This document shows, piece after piece, positions 30,352-40,291 of a stretch of DNA of 64,000 nucleotides. The notes beneath the pieces are model-generated. The model was not told where the DNA came from. It saw only the letters and a list, made by a program, of their open reading frames with translations, and ran no database searches. Source of the stretch: Flavobacterium ginsengisoli (GTDB taxonomy: Bacteria > Bacteroidota > Bacteroidia > Flavobacteriales > Flavobacteriaceae). Made by a program: the position numbers and the translations under genes. Position 1 is the stretch's first letter. Every line of letters begins with the position of its first letter. The DNA lies in the NCBI RefSeq assembly GCF_029625315.1, contig NZ_CP121110.1, positions 682,001 to 746,000 on the forward strand. The letters are read 5' to 3'.

Positions 30352-31284
30352 ATGAAAAATTTTACTTTTTTAATTGTTTTTTTATTTCTCGCAGTATTTA
30401 ACGCAAATAGTCAAGCCACATCAAGTGGTTCAACGTTAACTATTAGCAATGTGGCAGGCACCGTTATTTACTATGAACATAATATAAATTTAGCTGGTGG
30501 GTATATAAATAGTTCTGGAGCTGGAGCACCATTAAACACTCCTATTAAAATTAAAATTTCGTCAGCTGGAACTAGCATTAATCCCTATTTTGTAACTGGT
30601 GAGTTAAATGGTGAATGTGATAGCTACTTAGCTGGTAGTATGAATGCTACAAATACCGAATTTATTACTACTTTAAATAACTGTTGCAACTCTGTAGCTG
30701 AAGGATTTGCAAATGGATTGCGTTTCGAAATTCCTATAAAATGTACTACTCCTGTTCAAGGCAGCTGTATTACGTATAATTTTTCTTCTGTTTGCAATCT
30801 ATATTGCGCATCATTTTATTTACAAACAAATAATGCCATATGCAAAACAAAAAATTACACTGCACAAATAGGATTTACAGATGGCACTTCAACAACAATT
30901 ACTATCAATTTTAATGCAAACAATACTGTTTTTTGCTTTGTTAAACCTATCAGCGGTATTTTATCATCTTCTTTTGCTGGCTGTAACGCATGTAATTCAG
31001 GTCCAAGTCCTGAAAGGATAGCCGCAACTGCCGACGAAACAGAATCTGAAAGTAAGTACGAGATTATTGTTTCTCCTAATCCAACAACATCTGTATTAAA
31101 CTTTACAGGTAAAAACTTAGGAAAATATGTTATTTCCTTATTTGATTCTGAAGGTAGAGTTTTAATTAAAGACGCTAAGATCACCTCTGAAATTAATGTT
31201 GAGAAATTTATTAAAGGAATATACGTTTATGTCATTACGGATCAAAATGGTTTTAAACAAGAAGGAAAAATTATCAAAGATTAA
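30352..31284 (+). CDS. T9SS-exported cysteine-rich protein
   Basis: The 310-residue protein has a signal peptide (cut after NANS, before QA), a beta-rich central region with about a dozen cysteines (CDSYLAG, NNCCNS, CITYNFSSVCNLYC, CNACNSGP) that may form disulfides, and a C-terminal type A sorting domain of about 75 residues (IVSPNPTTSVLNF, YVISLFDSEGRVL, GIYVYVIT) ending in KIIKD. The tail marks export through the Por/T9SS machinery and surface attachment or release. The central domain is not one I recognise. It is a single-gene unit. Confidence 0.8.
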   Translation: MKNFTFLIVFLFLAVFNANSQATSSGSTLTISNVAGTVIYYEHNINLAGGYINSSGAGAPLNTPIKIKISSAGTSINPYFVTGELNGECDSYLAGSMNATNTEFITTLNNCCNSVAEGFANGLRFEIPIKCTTPVQGSCITYNFSSVCNLYCASFYLQTNNAICKTKNYTAQIGFTDGTSTTITINFNANNTVFCFVKPISGILSSSFAGCNACNSGPSPERIAATADETESESKYEIIVSPNPTTSVLNFTGKNLGKYVISLFDSEGRVLIKDAKITSEINVEKFIKGIYVYVITDQNGFKQEGKIIKD

Positions 31285-31324
31285 TTTTTAGATAGTTAAT
31301 TGATTTATAGTAATAAGCATAGAA

Positions 31325-31350
31325 AAACAGCCGTTAGGCTGTTTTTTTTT
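31325..31350 (+). terminator. Rho-independent terminator
   Basis: AAACAGCC (31325-31332) pairs with GGCTGTTT (31337-31344) over GTTA, followed by a run of nine T. Confidence 0.9.
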
Positions 31351-31380
31351 AGTTGTATTTGATCTAAGATTTTAGTTACT

Positions 31381-31827
31381 TTAAATTCCGCCATAACGCA
31401 ACGTTGCCCCCAAAACTAGCATTGCAACACCAATTGAAGTAACAGTTAATATAATGACGGCCATTTTATTGATATTATAAGGCTTAAGTTTTGGAATAAT
31501 GAAAAATTGTGCACAAACCGCACAAAAGAAAGTGCAGAAAAGCAAAATCAGTTTTATTGAAACTACCTTTTCAAATCCGCTAGAAAAGTGAAACCAGGTT
31601 TCGGCTTTAATTCCAAAATCATACGCCATCCAGATTCCAGTTATAATAAGTAAAGCAAGAGAAGACATTCCGAGTTTTTCATACTTTTTTTCGAAATTTA
31701 AAATAATCTTAGGATCTTTTTTCTTCAATGCTGTTGGAAGGTAGCAAATAGCTAAAAGCAAATGACCGCCAACCCAGATTGTGGCTGCCAAAAGATGAAG
31801 TATTAATACAAAATGATGCAAAGTCAT
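31381..31827 (-). CDS. CopD-family membrane protein
   Basis: I choose the ATG at 31827 (MTLHHFVLILHLLAATIWVGGH) over the TTG at 31851, which would overlap nrdG. The 148-residue protein has four transmembrane helices with histidines in the first (HLLAATIWVGGH), a pattern of CopD and related putative copper- or heme-binding membrane proteins. The most likely role is in copper handling across the inner membrane, fitting the nearby copper-dependent nos genes, but this is inference. It is last in the nadA-nadB-ric-nrdD-nrdG series on this strand. Confidence 0.7.
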   Translation of the reverse strand: MTLHHFVLILHLLAATIWVGGHLLLAICYLPTALKKKDPKIILNFEKKYEKLGMSSLALLIITGIWMAYDFGIKAETWFHFSSGFEKVVSIKLILLFCTFFCAVCAQFFIIPKLKPYNINKMAVIILTVTSIGVAMLVLGATLRYGGI

Positions 31828-31847
31828 AACGTGTTCATTTTGAGTTG

Positions 31848-32576
31848 TCAATCTCTAAAAATAACTTTTATTTTTGGAGTTGAGAAGTTTTTAAATTGTA
31901 TTTCTTTATTTGAAAGGTCTAGTTTTGAAAGTGTTGGCACATTATTCATAAAGTGTTGCACATAATAGTTTCCTTCAAAATGCTTAGATTCAAGATATTT
32001 TATCATATTCACAAAATCATTCTTTGTAATTAAAGAAGAATGAAAAGTAGTGCGAACTTCAAATGGAATATTGGACCGAATTAAAATAGAAAGGCTTTCT
32101 TCAAATTCAGAAAATAAGCCTGATTGCGTTAGGTGTTTAAAGGTATGAGGAAGACTTTTGAAATCTAACGCGACATAATCAATTAATTGATCATGAATCA
32201 GGCTATTCAATATTTTTGGGTTGGAACCGTTGGTATCTATTTTCACCGCAAATCCCATTGTTTTGATTTCTTTTATAAAATCAATTATTTTTTTGTGTAA
32301 AGTGCATTCGCCACCACTTAATACTACGCCGTCTAATAATCCTTTTCGAGTTTTTAGGAAGGAAAGAACAGAATCAAAATCTATTTTTCCTTTTCCTAAA
32401 ACAATATCAGGATTATAGCAGTATAAACACCGCATGTTACAGCCTGCAAACCACACAATGCAGGCCGTTTTATGCGGATAATCTAATAAAGTAAAAGGCG
32501 TGAGGCTAAATATTCCTTTAATAGATAATGGTTTCTTCGAAATGTGTACGCTGTTGGTGTTCACCTTTTTTTCCAA
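31848..32576 (-). CDS. nrdG: Anaerobic ribonucleotide reductase activating protein (radical SAM)
   Basis: The 242-residue protein carries the radical SAM cluster motif CxxxCxxC (CNMRCLYC at about 50-57) and the SAM-binding GGE (VVLSGGECTL). The N-terminal FTLLDYPHKTACIVWFAGCN is typical of the NrdG/PflA-like branch. It uses a 4Fe-4S cluster and S-adenosylmethionine to make the glycyl radical on NrdD. The ATG at 32576 overlaps the corrected nrdD end by 59 bases; a GTG at 32564 is an alternative. It is translated directly after nrdD. Confidence 0.9.
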   Translation of the reverse strand: MEKKVNTNSVHISKKPLSIKGIFSLTPFTLLDYPHKTACIVWFAGCNMRCLYCYNPDIVLGKGKIDFDSVLSFLKTRKGLLDGVVLSGGECTLHKKIIDFIKEIKTMGFAVKIDTNGSNPKILNSLIHDQLIDYVALDFKSLPHTFKHLTQSGLFSEFEESLSILIRSNIPFEVRTTFHSSLITKNDFVNMIKYLESKHFEGNYYVQHFMNNVPTLSKLDLSNKEIQFKNFSTPKIKVIFRD

Positions 32577-34789
32577 TATTAAAACTTTCTACAGGTCTGT
32601 GATATCCCATTACACGTGTGTAAACCAAACATTTACTTCTTTGCGATTTATTTTCTTCTAGAATCTTACGCGTTTTCGTTTTCATAAGCCAAGTGTTTTT
32701 GATTGTTTTTATTGAGCAAAATTTCGTCGCATTTTGGACAATATTCATGTTCCCCATTTAAGTAGCCATGAATAGGGCAGATGCTGAAAATTGGTGTTAC
32801 GGTTATATAGGGCAGTTTAAAGTTGGTGAGAACTTTTTTAACGAAGTTTTTACAGGCTTCTGGACTGCTTATTTTTTCTCTCATATAAAGATGCAAAACT
32901 GTACCGCCAGTATATTTGCATTGTAATTCATCTTGAAGCAATAAGGCTTCAAAGGGATCATCGGTATGATCGACTGGAATTTGTGAACTATTCGTATAGT
33001 ATATATTTTCATTTTGTCCCGCTTGCAGAATTTCTGGAAAGCGTTTTTTATCTTCCTTTGCAAAACGATACGTTGTTCCTTCAGCTGGCGTCGCTTCTAG
33101 ATTGTAAAGGTTTCCTGTTTCTTCTTGAAATTCTTTCATTCGAAGTCGAATATGATCTAGAATTTCTGTCGCGAAATGTATTCCCGAAGTGTCGGTTATA
33201 TTTTGTTTTCCTTCAGAAAAATTCACAACCATTTCGTTCATTCCGTTTACGCCAATGGTAGAAAAATGATTTCTAAAATGTTTCAAATAGCGTTGTGTGT
33301 AAGGATAAAGACCTCGGTCGTACATTTGCTGGATGAAGATTCTTTTCTTTTCTAAAGTCGATTTAGCTATTTGAAGCAATTCATCTAAGTGTTCAAATAA
33401 AGTAATGATATTTCCTTTATGCAAATATCCGAGACGCGCCATGTTAATGGTTACCACGCCAATACTTCCCGTCATTTCAGCACTTCCAAAAAGACCGTTT
33501 CCGCGTTTTAGCAATTCTCTTAAATCGAGTTGTAAACGACAACACATACTGCGTACAGCATTTGGTTTATAAGCTTCTGGATTTTCGATTCGATTCCCGT
33601 TATCATCCAATAGATATTGGCTTCCAATAAAATTCTGGAAATAAGATGAACCAATTTTAGCTGTGTTTTCAAAAAGCAAATCGACATTTTCTCCATTCCA
33701 GTCAAAATCTTCAGTAATATTTACTGTTGGAATCGGGAAGGTAAACGGCTGTCCGTTTGCATCACCTTCTGTCATAATGGTATAATAGGCTTTATTGATG
33801 AGATTCATTTCTTTTTGAAAATCAGCATATTTCAGATCTATCAGTTTTGAAACGCCTCTGTTTTTAGCTTCCAAAATCAGATTTTCATCAGTGACCTTTA
33901 AAAATAAATGTTCGTCATTTCGGGTCGGAATCTGTTCTTTTAAATCTTCTGGCACATTCCAATCCAATGTAATATTTGTAAAAGGGGATTGTCCCCAGCG
34001 TGCTGGAACATTTAAATTGTAAACAAAACTTCTGATTCCTTTTAAAACTTCATCATAAGAAAGCTGATCTTTAAAAACATAAGGAGCCAAATAGGTATCA
34101 AAAGAACTGAAAGCTTGGGCGCCTGCCCATTCGCTTTGCAGAATTCCTAAGAAATTAGCCATTTGGCCTAATGCTTCTCTAAAATGAGAAGGAGGTCTGC
34201 TCTCGACACGGCCACGCACGCCGTTAAAACCTTCATTTAACAGCACACGCAAGCTCCAACCAGCGCAGTATCCGGTAAGACAATCCAAATCATGGATGTG
34301 TATGTCGCCATTCCTATGAGCAGAACCTTCTTCTTTATTGTATATTTTATCCAGCCAATAATTAGCGATTACTTTTCCAGCGGTATTACTGACTAGTCCC
34401 GCGTTTGAATACGAAATATTCGCATTAGCATTAATTCGCCAATCTGATTGATTAATGTATTCTTCAACAGTTTGTGTACTGTCTATATAAGTGGTGTCAT
34501 CGTTTAAACCATTAATATGTTCTCGCTGTAATTTTCTCGTATGGCGATAAATTATAAACGAACGCATGGTTTGGAAATATCCGTTTTCAAAAAGCACTCT
34601 TTCAATCATGTCCTGAATTTCTTCTACAGGCCACGAAAACTTTACCTCAAGACCAGAAAGAACAGTATTGTAAATTCTTTTGTCGACAGGCTGACTGACG
34701 CTCTGAAAGGCTTTTTGAATGGCATCCTGAATTTTATAAGCTTCAAAAGGCTTATAATCTCCATTGCGTTTTATTACATATTTTTCCAT
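32518..34789 (-). CDS. nrdD: Anaerobic (class III) ribonucleoside-triphosphate reductase, frameshifted near the end
   Basis: The protein starts with an ATP-cone (residues about 3-95), followed by the ten-stranded barrel with the active-site cysteines (RSMCCRLQLD) and a C-terminal zinc site (CPIHGYLNGEHEYCPKCDE). The main frame stops at 32666, but the next frame continues with KILEENKSQRSKCLVYTRVMGYHRP, which holds the glycyl-radical motif RVMGY, and ends at TAA 32518. An indel at 32668-32676 therefore falsely removes the radical site. Corrected length is about 757 residues. The enzyme makes dNTPs without oxygen, activated by the adjacent NrdG. Confidence 0.93.
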
Positions 34790-34803
34790 GGTTTCGTTTT
34801 TAT

Positions 34804-35535
34804 TTATGACACTTTTTCAAATGTTTTTTCAAGCTCAATTGCTTTTGGAAACAAGATGTTGTTTTCCAGATGAATGTGCTTTTTTAAATCCTTGTCAAAT
34901 TCCTCTAGCATTAGAAAAGCTACTTTATAAGTGTTACATGAGTCAACTGGCGGTGTATAATTATTGGTTAATGCCGCAATTCTCTTAAAGCGTTGTCCTT
35001 CTGTAACATGATCATCTTTTAAGGTTACAATTGGTGCTTCAATAGATAAAAAAGGCGGTGTTTCCAGTTCTGTACCTTTACTGTGTGCGGCTTTCATTTT
35101 TTTAATAAAAGGAAAAACAACCAACTCTTCTCTTTTCATATGAGCCGTCAGATCTAAATACGTTTTTGAAAAAATAGTATGAATTTCATGAAGCTCAGGA
35201 TGAATCGCACCGTGAACACCGCATAATTTATTTAAATACTCCAATATAACAGGGGACTTTTCTGTAACATATCTATGATGAGTTTTTGTTATATAATCTG
35301 CAATCATATCTGCAGACCAGCTTTTGTAATCAAAAGACTGATTGGCAGAACTGTTTCTTGCTTTTTCGATATGCTCAATAAGAACACTTTCTTCTATATC
35401 TCTTTTTTTGCAGACTTCTTCGATAGTTCGATGTCCTTTGCAACAGAAATCAATATGGAATTTTGTAAAAATGGTCGCTGTTTTGAAATCATCTGCGACG
35501 ATTTCACCAATGGTTGTTTTACTTGTTAGTTTCAT
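34804..35535 (-). CDS. ric: Iron-sulfur cluster repair di-iron protein (RIC/ScdA/YtfE)
   Basis: The 243-residue protein has an N-terminal ScdA domain with the CC pair (FHIDFCCKGHRTIEEVC, residues about 26-42) and a hemerythrin-like domain with the iron-ligand histidines and glutamates in ITKTHHRYV, GVHGAIHPELHEIH, HMKREELVVFP, DHVTEG and KHIHLENNILFP. RIC proteins repair Fe-S clusters after NO or oxidative damage. It lies between nadB and nrdD, both of whose pathways depend on Fe-S enzymes, and beside the nitrous oxide reductase locus, so a role under NO stress is likely. Confidence 0.93.
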   Translation of the reverse strand: MKLTSKTTIGEIVADDFKTATIFTKFHIDFCCKGHRTIEEVCKKRDIEESVLIEHIEKARNSSANQSFDYKSWSADMIADYITKTHHRYVTEKSPVILEYLNKLCGVHGAIHPELHEIHTIFSKTYLDLTAHMKREELVVFPFIKKMKAAHSKGTELETPPFLSIEAPIVTLKDDHVTEGQRFKRIAALTNNYTPPVDSCNTYKVAFLMLEEFDKDLKKHIHLENNILFPKAIELEKTFEKVS

Positions 35536-35565
35536 AATGGTTGGGGGTATAGATTTTTTATGGTT

Positions 35566-37080
35566 TCAGCATATTTTTTGGTCTTCTGCAGCTTTACATT
35601 GTTTAATGATTAACAAAGAAGCGGCAATCATGTTCGAAAATTCGATAAATGGAATCGTAATTTCGTGGGCTTCTGTAAGCGAAACGGCATAATTATGAAG
35701 CTCTTTTATTTTTTCAAAAGCTAACTCAGCATCACGTTCTTCACTTGTGTAAAATGAAGTAACCAGTTTTTGCAATTCTTTTTTAAGTATTTCAAAAGCA
35801 AGATAATCATCAACTTGATGCGCCTTTGGAAATTTCGGAATTAGTATTTGTGATGAAAAGATAAATTCGGCAATAGTTTTATCTACATTTTCTGAAGCCT
35901 GATGTGCAAAGACTAAACCTTCAAGAAGAGAGTTTGATGCGAGACGATTTTTACCATGAAGACCTGTTCTAGCGCATTCCCCAATTGCGTAAAGATTTTT
36001 TATTGAGGTAACTCCATTTTGGTCTACTTTAATTCCGCCACACTGATAATGTGCAGCAGGAACAACTGGAATTAAATCTTTTTCAGGTCTAATACCTAAT
36101 TCATTGCAATGTGCCGTGATGACAGGAAATTGATTTGCAAAAGCTTTAGCATCTAAATGCCTGCAATCTAAATAAACATGATTTTTTCCGCTTATTTGAA
36201 GCTCCTTACTAATGGCACTTGAAACCATATCTCGTGTAGCCAATTCGCCTCGAATATCATATTTGAATAAAAATCTTTTTCCTTCCTCATTTACTATATG
36301 AGCACCAAAGCCTCTAACAGCTTCGGAAATCAAAAACAACGGATTCTCTTTTCCTGTATATAAAGCTGTTGGATGAAACTGAATGTATTGCATATCAGTA
36401 ATTTCGGCACCTGCACGAGCTGCAATCGCTAATCCGTCTCCTGTTGCTATTTTTGGATTTGTTGTGTTTTCAAAAAGTTGACCGCATCCGCCTGTGCACA
36501 AAATAACAGTTCTTGCTCTAATGTATTTAATTCGGTTGTGTTTCTTTTCAAAGAAAAATGCCCCGGTACAAGTAGTTTTAGCTTTTTTTGTTTCGGTATT
36601 TAAGTCAATGACCATATGATTTTCTAAGAGCTCAATATTGGGCATTTTCTTGATTATTTTGAGCAGTTTCTGCTCGATTTCCTGTCCGGAGCTATCTTTA
36701 TGATGTAATATTCTATGTTGTGAATGCCCGCCTTCTAAACCTAGATCCCATTGTCCTTTTTCATTTTTATCAAAAGAAGCACCTATTTCGATTAGTTCTC
36801 GAAGTCTTTCGGGAGCTTGTTTGATAACCATATTAACAACTTCTCTATCGCAGAGGCCTCCGCCAGAACGAAGCGTATCATGTATGTGTTTGTTAAAACT
36901 GTCTTTTATTAGGTCTGTCACTACAGCAATACCGCCTTGAGCAAGCTGTGTATTGGTATTTTTGGCTGTTTCTTTCGTCATTATAACAATAGATAAGTCT
37001 GGGCGTTTTTTTGCTGTTTTCATAGCAAAAAATAATCCCGAAATACCAGAACCGATGATAAGTATATCTGTTTTAAGCAT
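35566..37080 (-). CDS. nadB: L-aspartate oxidase
   Basis: The 504-residue flavoprotein has the FAD-binding IIGSGISGLFFA at the N-terminus, TQLAQGGIAVV, the active-site region SGGGLCDREVVN and EGGHSQHRILHH, and HPTALY and GLHGKNRLASNSLLEGLVFA, diagnostic of NadB within the fumarate reductase/succinate dehydrogenase flavoprotein family. It oxidises L-aspartate to iminoaspartate, using oxygen or fumarate as acceptor, the first step of NAD synthesis. NadA, encoded 29 bases upstream in the same operon, uses its product. Confidence 0.94.
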   Translation of the reverse strand: MLKTDILIIGSGISGLFFAMKTAKKRPDLSIVIMTKETAKNTNTQLAQGGIAVVTDLIKDSFNKHIHDTLRSGGGLCDREVVNMVIKQAPERLRELIEIGASFDKNEKGQWDLGLEGGHSQHRILHHKDSSGQEIEQKLLKIIKKMPNIELLENHMVIDLNTETKKAKTTCTGAFFFEKKHNRIKYIRARTVILCTGGCGQLFENTTNPKIATGDGLAIAARAGAEITDMQYIQFHPTALYTGKENPLFLISEAVRGFGAHIVNEEGKRFLFKYDIRGELATRDMVSSAISKELQISGKNHVYLDCRHLDAKAFANQFPVITAHCNELGIRPEKDLIPVVPAAHYQCGGIKVDQNGVTSIKNLYAIGECARTGLHGKNRLASNSLLEGLVFAHQASENVDKTIAEFIFSSQILIPKFPKAHQVDDYLAFEILKKELQKLVTSFYTSEERDAELAFEKIKELHNYAVSLTEAHEITIPFIEFSNMIAASLLIIKQCKAAEDQKIC

Positions 37081-37109
37081 GTTATTTTGATTTAAGGTTA
37101 TTGCATTTT

Positions 37110-38043
37110 TTATGATAGTTCGAGCATTCTTTTAATAGGCTTTAAGGCTTCTATTCTCAGCTCGTCTTTAATTAGCATTTCTGGTCTTTCATTTTTGAGG
37201 CATAAATACAGTTTTTCGAGTGTATTCATTTTCATATAAGCACATTCACTGCAGGCACAGCTATTGTGATCTGTGGTAGGAGCCGGAATCAGCGTTTTAT
37301 CGGGTACAGCTTTTGAAAGCTCATGCAGGATACCGGCTTCTGTGGCCACAATGAAAACGGCAGACAGGATCCGTTTTAATGAAATTAATAATTCCCGAAG
37401 TCGAGCCAATGTAATGTCTCGCTTTTAAAATATGTTCTTCAGATTCAGGGTGTGCCGCAATTTTTGCAGTCGGGTTTTTGTTATATATTTCAATTAGTTT
37501 GTCTAATGAAAAGGCTTCATGCACAACACAAGAGCCTTTCCATAAGACCAGTTCGCGTTTGGTTTCTTTTTGAAGGTATTTGCCCAAGTTTTCATCTGGA
37601 GCAAATATGATTTTTTGTTCTGCTGGTATAGATTCGATTATCTTTTTTGCATTTGCCGATGTGCAGACTAAATCGCTCATAGCTTTTATTTGGGCAGAAC
37701 AATTGATGTAAGTGACCACAATATGATCGGGATGCTGTTCTTTGAATACTCTAAAATCTTCAGGCGGACAGCCGTCGGCAAGAGAGCAGCCAGCGTTCCA
37801 ATCGGGTAACACTACTTTTTTGTCTGGGTTTAAAATTTTTGCTGTTTCTGCCATAAAGTGGACTCCTGCAAAAACAATAATATCAGCATTTGTATTTTGA
37901 GCTTTTTTTGCCAGTTCAAGACTATCTCCAATAAAATCTGCTATTTCCTGAATATCCTCATCTTGATAATAATGAGCCAGGATAACAGCATTTTTTTCCT
38001 TTTTCAATCGGATTATTTCCTGTACTAAAAAGTTCTTGTTCAT
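37110..38043 (-). CDS. nadA: Quinolinate synthase, frameshifted
   Basis: Two frames join at 37369-37378, where a base is inserted (forward GCAGAC for GCAGC); the corrected protein reads FIKTDPAAVFIVATEAGILHEL, giving about 311 residues. The 4Fe-4S cysteines are present (one in GCSLADGCPP, one in GSCVVHE, one in NSCACSECAYM), as is ILAHYYQ and PEST-like HPESEEH. NadA condenses iminoaspartate from NadB with dihydroxyacetone phosphate to quinolinate. It is the first gene of the nadAB-ric-nrdDG-copD series; an ATGATT-N2-AATCAT site and a perfect palindrome lie in its upstream region. Confidence 0.93.
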
Positions 38044-38106
38044 TTTTAATTCTTTGAATTTTCAGCTTCGCTAACCTATAAAGCTGATGGTGTTTATTTT
38101 TAAGCC

Positions 38107-38130
38107 TGTATTAAAATATATTTTAATACA
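38107..38130 (-). promoter_or_regulatory. Perfect 24-bp palindrome in the nadA leader
   Basis: The 24 bases (half-site TGTATTAAAATA) are exactly self-complementary and lie 64 bases upstream of the nadA start. It may be an operator or an RNA hairpin; the high A/T content lowers its significance, but 24 of 24 matching is notable. Confidence 0.5.
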
Positions 38131-38174
38131 TAATTTTAATAGGGTAAATATATTATCATCATTTTTTTCAAAAC

Positions 38175-38188
38175 ATGATTCTAATCAT
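38175..38188 (-). promoter_or_regulatory. Crp/Fnr-type palindrome upstream of nadA
   Basis: ATGATTCTAATCAT fits the ATGATT-N2-AATCAT pattern of the site in the nos divergent promoter at 41637. It lies 132 bases upstream of nadA and about 20 bases upstream of a TATATTTA element on the minus strand, a spacing consistent with activation. Confidence 0.6.
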
Positions 38189-38233
38189 ACTGTTTTATAT
38201 TTGTTTGTATATGTTAATCTTGAGAATTGAATT

Positions 38234-40231
38234 CTAATTAAAAGAGAAGCTGAGATTTACAAAGACATTTCGACCCATTCGCGGAATTTTATTCCAGTCG
38301 GCATAAGTGGTGTAATATTTGTCAAAAATATTTTCTACACCGGTTTGTATTTTTAATTTGTTTTGGCTCCAATTGAAAGTATAGCCTGCATTAAGTCCAA
38401 AAATGAGATAATCTGGAGTTTTAGTTTGTCCGTACACTTTTGCAAATTCATTTTGGGCCAGATTTCCTAAAGCATTAATTCCAGCATTAAATTTTTCTTT
38501 CTTAAAATCGATTCCAGCGCTGTATTTAATTGGACTTATAAATGGTAGATTATTTCCTTCATTATCTTTTCCTGAACTATAAGTGAGTTGCGATTTGAAT
38601 TGCCAATTTTTCAGAAAATCGTAAGTCAGATTAAAATCAGTATTGAATATTTTGGCATTGTCAATGGCCTCATATCTTTTTACTCCAGAAGCACCAATAG
38701 TCATAGGAAGCGTATTTGAATCAATTTTGCCTATTATATAATTTGAAAAATAGAAATAGGATCCTGTAATTTTTGCTGTGATTTGCGATTTTTTATAGCC
38801 AATTGAAAAGTTTCCCTCAAGAGCATTTTCATTTTTTAGATTAGGATTTCCTATATAATCATAAAAATCACTGCTGTTATACAGATAAAATCCGTAGCCT
38901 TCAGAAACTGAAGGAGCTCTTTCGGCGTAAGCCAACCCAAATCCGAACTCAAACTGCTCTTCAATTTTGGTGTAATTTGCGGCAAAGCTTTTTAGAAAAC
39001 GGTCCTTTGAAGCATCCATATCAGGATAAAAAATGCGGAGACTCGCTAATCCGAAATCATTTGCTACGGTATTATTCTGGAATCCGAGATTTGCGCCAAT
39101 TCTCAGATGATCTTTTTCGGAAATTTGTATGTTATCTTCTAAAGACAATCCGTTATATAAAGTTCTGACATCGGGCCATGTATACATAAACATCAGATTT
39201 TCATTAGGATCTGTCGGATACATGGTCATCTCTGCAATTGACTTATTATAAAAACCATTCAAGTCAGCTAGAAAAGTATGGTTTTTAATTTTTCCTTTAA
39301 TTCTCGAATAATAACCATAAGTATCAGACCATCCAGGCATATCCATGTGTATCGGTACATTTGGTCTTTTGGTATCGTCCATTTTATGAGTTATAGAATT
39401 GTAATAGCCTTTTGTTTCCCAGTTTGTTATAAGGTTAGATTTTGGCACATATTTATAACTTAGAGATACAATTTTAGCTTCGGCTAAAGAAACATCCATA
39501 GGAAGGGCAGGGTAGCCCACATTTGTCGCTTTGTCATAAATTACAGAAGCTTCCAAAAGATTTTGTTTGTTTATAAAATATCCAGCAGTAGCAGAAATAT
39601 TGTATTTGGTAAATTGAGAAAAAGGGACTTCTTTATTGCCACCAGCTTTATAATTATCGGCATCACGATGCATAAAATCGATATGGGTATAAAATCGAGA
39701 ATCATTATACCCTAAAGACGTACCAATAATTTTTTGAAGATTATTGCTTTCAAAACCAGAATTTAAACTGCCGTTCCAGCCTGTAATTTTATCACTAAAC
39801 TGATTCCGTTTTAAATCGACAGATCCGCCAATTCCTGCACCGTGACAGCTTGCCTGCTGTCCAGACGCTACGGTGGCTTCGGCCAAATTTGAAACCTCAA
39901 CATAAGAAGTAATCGGATCCATTTTGTCGGTACATGCGCCAAATATGCGCATTCCGTCAATCGTAATCACAGTGCGTTCTGTAGCCATGTTATTTATAAG
40001 TGGTTCCCAAGCATAGGCACCTCTTTTAATCATATTAATTTTTGATGATTTTGAGAGATATTCTTCTACAGAGGTTAATGATTTTGATTGTTTTAGATGT
40101 AAAGTAGGTTTGCTTCCAATGACAATTATTTCATTAAGCTTTACGGTTTCTAGACTATCATTTGGTTTTTCCTGCGCCCAGCATATTGTTGAAAATACAG
40201 CCAAGAAGGTTGCTGTTAGATTTTTCATCAT
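38234..40231 (-). CDS. Copper-type TonB-dependent receptor (OprC/NosA-like)
   Basis: The 665-residue receptor has a signal peptide (cut near CWAQ), a plug, and a barrel ending in VNLSFSFN. In the plug, GACTDKMDP (Cys100, Met104) gives the CxxxM motif, and HKMDD (His282, Met284) gives HxM; the CxxxM-HxM set is the copper site known from Pseudomonas OprC, the homologue of NosA needed for nitrous oxide reductase. ASCHGAGIGGSVDL is also conserved in that group. It is last in a minus-strand unit with a copper-binding lipoprotein, divergent from the nosZ operon, so it most likely imports copper for NosZ. Confidence 0.85.
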   Translation of the reverse strand: MMKNLTATFLAVFSTICWAQEKPNDSLETVKLNEIIVIGSKPTLHLKQSKSLTSVEEYLSKSSKINMIKRGAYAWEPLINNMATERTVITIDGMRIFGACTDKMDPITSYVEVSNLAEATVASGQQASCHGAGIGGSVDLKRNQFSDKITGWNGSLNSGFESNNLQKIIGTSLGYNDSRFYTHIDFMHRDADNYKAGGNKEVPFSQFTKYNISATAGYFINKQNLLEASVIYDKATNVGYPALPMDVSLAEAKIVSLSYKYVPKSNLITNWETKGYYNSITHKMDDTKRPNVPIHMDMPGWSDTYGYYSRIKGKIKNHTFLADLNGFYNKSIAEMTMYPTDPNENLMFMYTWPDVRTLYNGLSLEDNIQISEKDHLRIGANLGFQNNTVANDFGLASLRIFYPDMDASKDRFLKSFAANYTKIEEQFEFGFGLAYAERAPSVSEGYGFYLYNSSDFYDYIGNPNLKNENALEGNFSIGYKKSQITAKITGSYFYFSNYIIGKIDSNTLPMTIGASGVKRYEAIDNAKIFNTDFNLTYDFLKNWQFKSQLTYSSGKDNEGNNLPFISPIKYSAGIDFKKEKFNAGINALGNLAQNEFAKVYGQTKTPDYLIFGLNAGYTFNWSQNKLKIQTGVENIFDKYYTTYADWNKIPRMGRNVFVNLSFSFN

Positions 40232-40291
40232 TTCATACTTTAATAGAAAGAGACAAATTGTGTTATGCCTCTTTCTTGTTATTTTTTAAGT

